NCBI RefSeq assembly: GCF_022763245.1 | Contig: NZ_JALEGV010000009.1 | Span: forward strand, 49,422-113,421 | From: Oricola sp. | GTDB lineage: Bacteria > Pseudomonadota > Alphaproteobacteria > Rhizobiales > Rhizobiaceae | Direction of reading: 5' to 3' | Length of the DNA stretch: 64,000 nt | Part shown: in pieces, positions 61,508 to 64,000 of the stretch | Numbering within the stretch: the first letter of the stretch is position 1 | Layout of the letters: the number at the start of each line of letters is the position of its first letter | Program-made: the position numbers and the translations under genes | The notes under the pieces: model-generated | The model's database searches: none | What the model saw: only the letters and a program-made list of their open reading frames with translations | What the model was told of the DNA's origin: nothing

Positions 61508-62662
61508 ATGACCAGATTGTCCGCGCGCGGCGCGGTTGAGCCGTTCTATGCCATGGATGTGCTGCGCGAGGCGAATGCGCTGGCAAGCGCGGGGCATGAC
61601 GTATTGTCGCTGGCGGTCGGGCAGCCTTCCCATTCCGCTCCGCAAGGGGTGCTGGACGCCGCCGCGACGGCGCTGCGCGAGGCGAAGCTCGGCTATTCCG
61701 ACGCGCTGGGGCGGATGCAGACGCGAAAGGCGATCGCGGCGCATTATGCCGACCGCTACGGGATCGAGGTTCCGGTGGAGCGGATCGCGGTGACGACCGG
61801 ATCGTCGGCGGGCTTCTCGCTCGCCTTCCTGGCTGTGAGCGATCCGGGCGGCCGCGTCGCGATCACCGCGCCGGGCTATCCGGCCTATCGCAACATCATC
61901 AAGGCGCTGTCGCTGGAGGCGGTCGAGATCGAGACCGATCCGGCCGAAAACCACATGCTGACGGTGGCCGCCGTGGAGGCGGCGCATCGCGCAAAGCCTC
62001 TCGACATCCTCCTGATCGCGAGCCCGGCCAACCCGACCGGTGCGGTGACGGATCGCGAGCACATGGCCGCGTTGATGGATTTCTGCCGAGACGAGGGCAT
62101 CGCCTTCATCTCCGACGAGATCTATCACGGGCTGCGCTACACCGGCGACGACCGCACGGCCTTGGCGCATTCCGACGACGTGATCGTCATCAACTCCTTC
62201 TCCAAATATTACTGCATGACCGGCTGGCGGATCGGCTGGATGGTGTTGCCGGAGGACATGGTGCGGCCCGTCGAGCGGCTGGCGCAGAGCCTCTACATTT
62301 CCGCGCCCGACCTGTCGCAGATCGCCGCGCCGGCCGCCTTCGGCTGCACGGACGAACTCGAGGCGATCAAGGACGGCTACCGGGCCAATCGCGCCCTGCT
62401 GGTGGAGCGCCTGCCGAAGCTCGGCATTTCATTTGCCGCGCCGCCGGACGGGGCGTTCTACGCCTGGTGCGACGTGAGCGCTCATACCAATGATTCGATG
62501 GAGTTCGCGCGGCGCATGCTCTCGGAGATCCATGTCGCCGCCGCGCCCGGCCTGGACTTCGACCCTGAGAACGGTCCGCGCTTCATGCGCTTTTCCTATG
62601 CCGGCTCCACCGACACCATCGCCCGGTCGCTCGACCGGATGGAAGGCTGGCTGACGAAGTAG
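61508..62662 (+). CDS. Class I/II aminotransferase
   Basis: The 384-residue PLP enzyme has GQPSHSAPQGVLDAA, the ASPANPTGAVTD region, the SDEIYHGLRY aspartate and the lysine in NSFSKYYCMTGWRIG. It resembles aspartate/aromatic transaminases, but the substrate is not set by motif. It is divergent from the M48-TPR gene and converges on DUF1697. Confidence 0.88.
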   Translation: MTRLSARGAVEPFYAMDVLREANALASAGHDVLSLAVGQPSHSAPQGVLDAAATALREAKLGYSDALGRMQTRKAIAAHYADRYGIEVPVERIAVTTGSSAGFSLAFLAVSDPGGRVAITAPGYPAYRNIIKALSLEAVEIETDPAENHMLTVAAVEAAHRAKPLDILLIASPANPTGAVTDREHMAALMDFCRDEGIAFISDEIYHGLRYTGDDRTALAHSDDVIVINSFSKYYCMTGWRIGWMVLPEDMVRPVERLAQSLYISAPDLSQIAAPAAFGCTDELEAIKDGYRANRALLVERLPKLGISFAAPPDGAFYAWCDVSAHTNDSMEFARRMLSEIHVAAAPGLDFDPENGPRFMRFSYAGSTDTIARSLDRMEGWLTK

Positions 62663-62667
62663 GGCTC

Positions 62668-63210
62668 TCAGGCGCCCGGCGCATCGGCCGCCAATTCGGC
62701 GATCTTGCGCACCGATCCGATGTTGCGAGCGGTCATGTCTGCCTTGACGAACTGGCCGAGCTTCTGGGCGAGGGGGGAGCGGCCCGCGCCGTGCGGCAGA
62801 TAGAGATAGAGCACCTCGCCGACCAAGGCGCAGTCCTCTCCCGGCTGGGCGATCTCGCGCAGCCCGTCGAGATCGGCTTTCTTCGGCGGCCCGTCGAGGA
62901 AATGCAGGTGCACGGCCTTGGGTTCGTCGGCGGGAAAGGGATTTGCGTCGAGTGCCGCCTGCAGTTCCTGCGGCGAGAGCACGAAGGTCGAGGGCCGGAA
63001 GCCGAACTCGCCCTCGATCAGCCCGGAGACCGTTGCTGCGACCGACCCGCGATCCTTCGACGGCGCGACAAAGACGCAATTGCCGCTCTGGATGTAGGTT
63101 CGGACGTCGGAAAATCCCGCGCCCTCAAGGAGTTCGCGCAGTCTCTTCATCGGCACGATGTGCTTGCCGCCGACATTGATGCCGCGCAGAAGCGCGATCC
63201 AGACCGTCAT
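62668..63210 (-). CDS. DUF1697 family protein
   Basis: The 180-residue protein has VWIALLRGINVGGKHIVPM, LEGAGFSDVRTYIQSGNCVF, quoted in part, and FVLSPQELQ, the DUF1697 pattern. Function is unknown. The start at 63210 has GGGAGGG upstream; a longer frame reaches 63291 but crosses the terminator of the next gene. It lies just downstream of that terminator, so it has its own promoter or depends on read-through. Confidence 0.88.
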   Translation of the reverse strand: MTVWIALLRGINVGGKHIVPMKRLRELLEGAGFSDVRTYIQSGNCVFVAPSKDRGSVAATVSGLIEGEFGFRPSTFVLSPQELQAALDANPFPADEPKAVHLHFLDGPPKKADLDGLREIAQPGEDCALVGEVLYLYLPHGAGRSPLAQKLGQFVKADMTARNIGSVRKIAELAADAPGA

Positions 63211-63228
63211 CGCGTCCCTCCCTGCAAG

Positions 63229-63255
63229 AAAAAGGCGGGATCGACCCGCCTTTTT
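63229..63255 (-). terminator. Rho-independent terminator of rne
   Basis: AAAAAGGCGGG (63229-63239) pairs with CCCGCCTTTTT (63245-63255) as an 11-bp perfect stem with loop ATCGA. It lies 9 bases after the RNase E stop, with U-runs usable in both directions. Confidence 0.9.
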
Positions 63256-63263
63256 CCCTTTGC

Positions 63264-64000
63264 TTAGAAGAAGCCCTTGCGCGACCACCAACCGGTTCGC
63301 TTCGGCTTCGCTTCCGCCTCGGCGGTCTCGCCCTCGGAGGTCACCACGGGCTCGGCGTCGAGATTGAGCGTGTCGGCGGTCGCGCGCCGACGTGCCGGCC
63401 GCTCTTCCTCCACCTCTTCTTCAGGCGCTTCTTCCGCGTTGTCGTTTGCGACAGCGACATCGTCCTGCGCTGCCTCGGGCTCGGCCTCGACGGCGGCCTC
63501 AGGCTCGACCTGCGCTGCCTCGGGCGCTGCTTCGGGTTCCGCTTCCGGCGTTTCCACGGCTGCGGCGGGTTCCTGCTCGGTCGCGAAGGCGACGGGCTCG
63601 GCGTCCGCCTTGTCCGTCTCGGCCTCTTCGGCTTCCTTCGCCAGTCGTGCCGCCTGGGCCTCTGCCGCAATCAGTTCGGCCAGCGGGCCGACGGGCTCGG
63701 CGTCGGGCAGGCGGAACGGACGACGGTCGCGACCGCCGCGCCGGCCGCGCGACCGGCGGCGCTTGCCCTTCTTGCCGCGATCGCCGTCGGAATCGTCATC
63801 GCCGTCATCGGATGCCTGGGCTTCGTCCTGGCCCTCGCCCTCGCCATCCTCGCGGTCCCGGCGCCGCCGGCGCCGGCGGCGCTTGTTGCGACCGCCGTCC
63901 TGATCGGTTTCGTCCTCGTCGGCGGAGCTCGGGACGGTCTCTTCTTCCTCCGCCGGTTCCACGGGAACCTCGAAGTCGTCGGACATGTCGCCGTAAACCG
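63264..64000 (-). CDS. rne: Ribonuclease E, C-terminal region (partial)
   Basis: The frame remains open to the right edge (residues VYGD precede the first Met), so about 245 C-terminal residues are present and the catalytic half lies outside. The segment is acidic and Arg-rich: an RRRRRRRR run, GKKGKRRRSRGRRGGRDRRPF, long Ala/Glu repeats, and the end KRTGWWSRKGFF. This matches the disordered scaffold arm and short aromatic tail of rhizobial RNase E, which binds degradosome partners. The Met at 63986 is not the start. Confidence 0.88.
   Translation of the reverse strand, partial: VYGDMSDDFEVPVEPAEEEETVPSSADEDETDQDGGRNKRRRRRRRRDREDGEGEGQDEAQASDDGDDDSDGDRGKKGKRRRSRGRRGGRDRRPFRLPDAEPVGPLAELIAAEAQAARLAKEAEEAETDKADAEPVAFATEQEPAAAVETPEAEPEAAPEAAQVEPEAAVEAEPEAAQDDVAVANDNAEEAPEEEVEEERPARRRATADTLNLDAEPVVTSEGETAEAEAKPKRTGWWSRKGFF

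Noticed and set aside
61370..62170. Extension of the M48 gene upstream to 62170
   Set aside because: The added part is antisense to the aminotransferase; a signal peptide begins at 61369.
63264..63986. Complete 240-residue acidic protein starting at 63986
   Set aside because: The frame continues past that Met to the window edge and the sequence matches the tail of RNase E.

Overview
The window is one contiguous piece of a high-GC alphaproteobacterial chromosome, most likely Hyphomicrobiales (Rhizobiales). Several blocks have gene orders typical of that group: aminotransferase-hom-glpX-recJ; sfsA-map-radC; cysteine desulfurase-sufBCDS-sufT; and rne-(M48 peptidase)-dsbA-like-aroQ-accB-accC-aat-DUF2155-NDUFA12-like. 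The left end carries form IA (green-type) RuBisCO with CbbQ/CbbO, so the organism is probably a facultative autotroph or mixotroph. Marine groups such as Aurantimonas or Stappia relatives are possible, but this is inference and the species cannot be named from the sequence. No tRNA, rRNA, CRISPR array, prophage or insertion sequence was seen.

Region 1 (1-6512) is a Calvin-Benson operon on the + strand: end of cbbL, cbbS, cbbQ, cbbO, rpe (cbbE), a thioredoxin-fold protein, cbbZ (phosphoglycolate phosphatase) and cbbY (xylulose-1,5-bisphosphatase-type HAD). It combines the enzyme, its activase, sugar-phosphate recycling and removal of two RuBisCO side products. Region 2 (6644-11853) is a tightly overlapping four-gene unit: acetyl-CoA-synthetase-like ligase, fused E1-alpha/E1-beta 2-oxoacid dehydrogenase, lipoyl E2 acyltransferase and a dedicated acyl carrier protein, ended by a hairpin. 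It is the least ordinary gene set in the window and the best candidate for an undescribed system. An orphan CoxG-like gene and parE (minus strand) follow.

Region 3 (14778-22610) is a Tad/Flp pilus assembly locus (cpaB, cpaC, a miniature CpaD-like lipoprotein, cpaE, cpaF, tadB, tadC, tadD-like) with no pilin or prepilin peptidase in view and a CtrA-like site upstream. Region 4 (22689-29802) holds ATP12, an unrecognised protein, about 750 bp of non-coding palindromic repeats, and the minus-strand set phaC-sfsA-map-radC; a lipoprotein gene diverges from phaC. Region 5 (29895-46576) is core metabolism and envelope: alaC-like aminotransferase, hom, glpX, recJ, a LytM peptidase, DUF455, bcp, a large AsmA/YhdP-like protein, tyrS, anmK, an ArnT-like glycosyltransferase and an alpha/beta hydrolase.

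Region 6 (46755-53459) is the SUF iron-sulfur cluster operon, with a good promoter before the first desulfurase, an ICE/Irr-like dyad before sufB, and a 56-codon gene between sufB and sufC. Region 7 (53495-64000) holds a DUF427/DNA-glycosylase pair, a GNAT, a complex I accessory protein, DUF2155, aat, the accCB-aroQ group, a DsbA-like oxidoreductase, an M48-TPR protease, an aminotransferase, DUF1697 and the C-terminal part of RNase E, which runs off the right edge.
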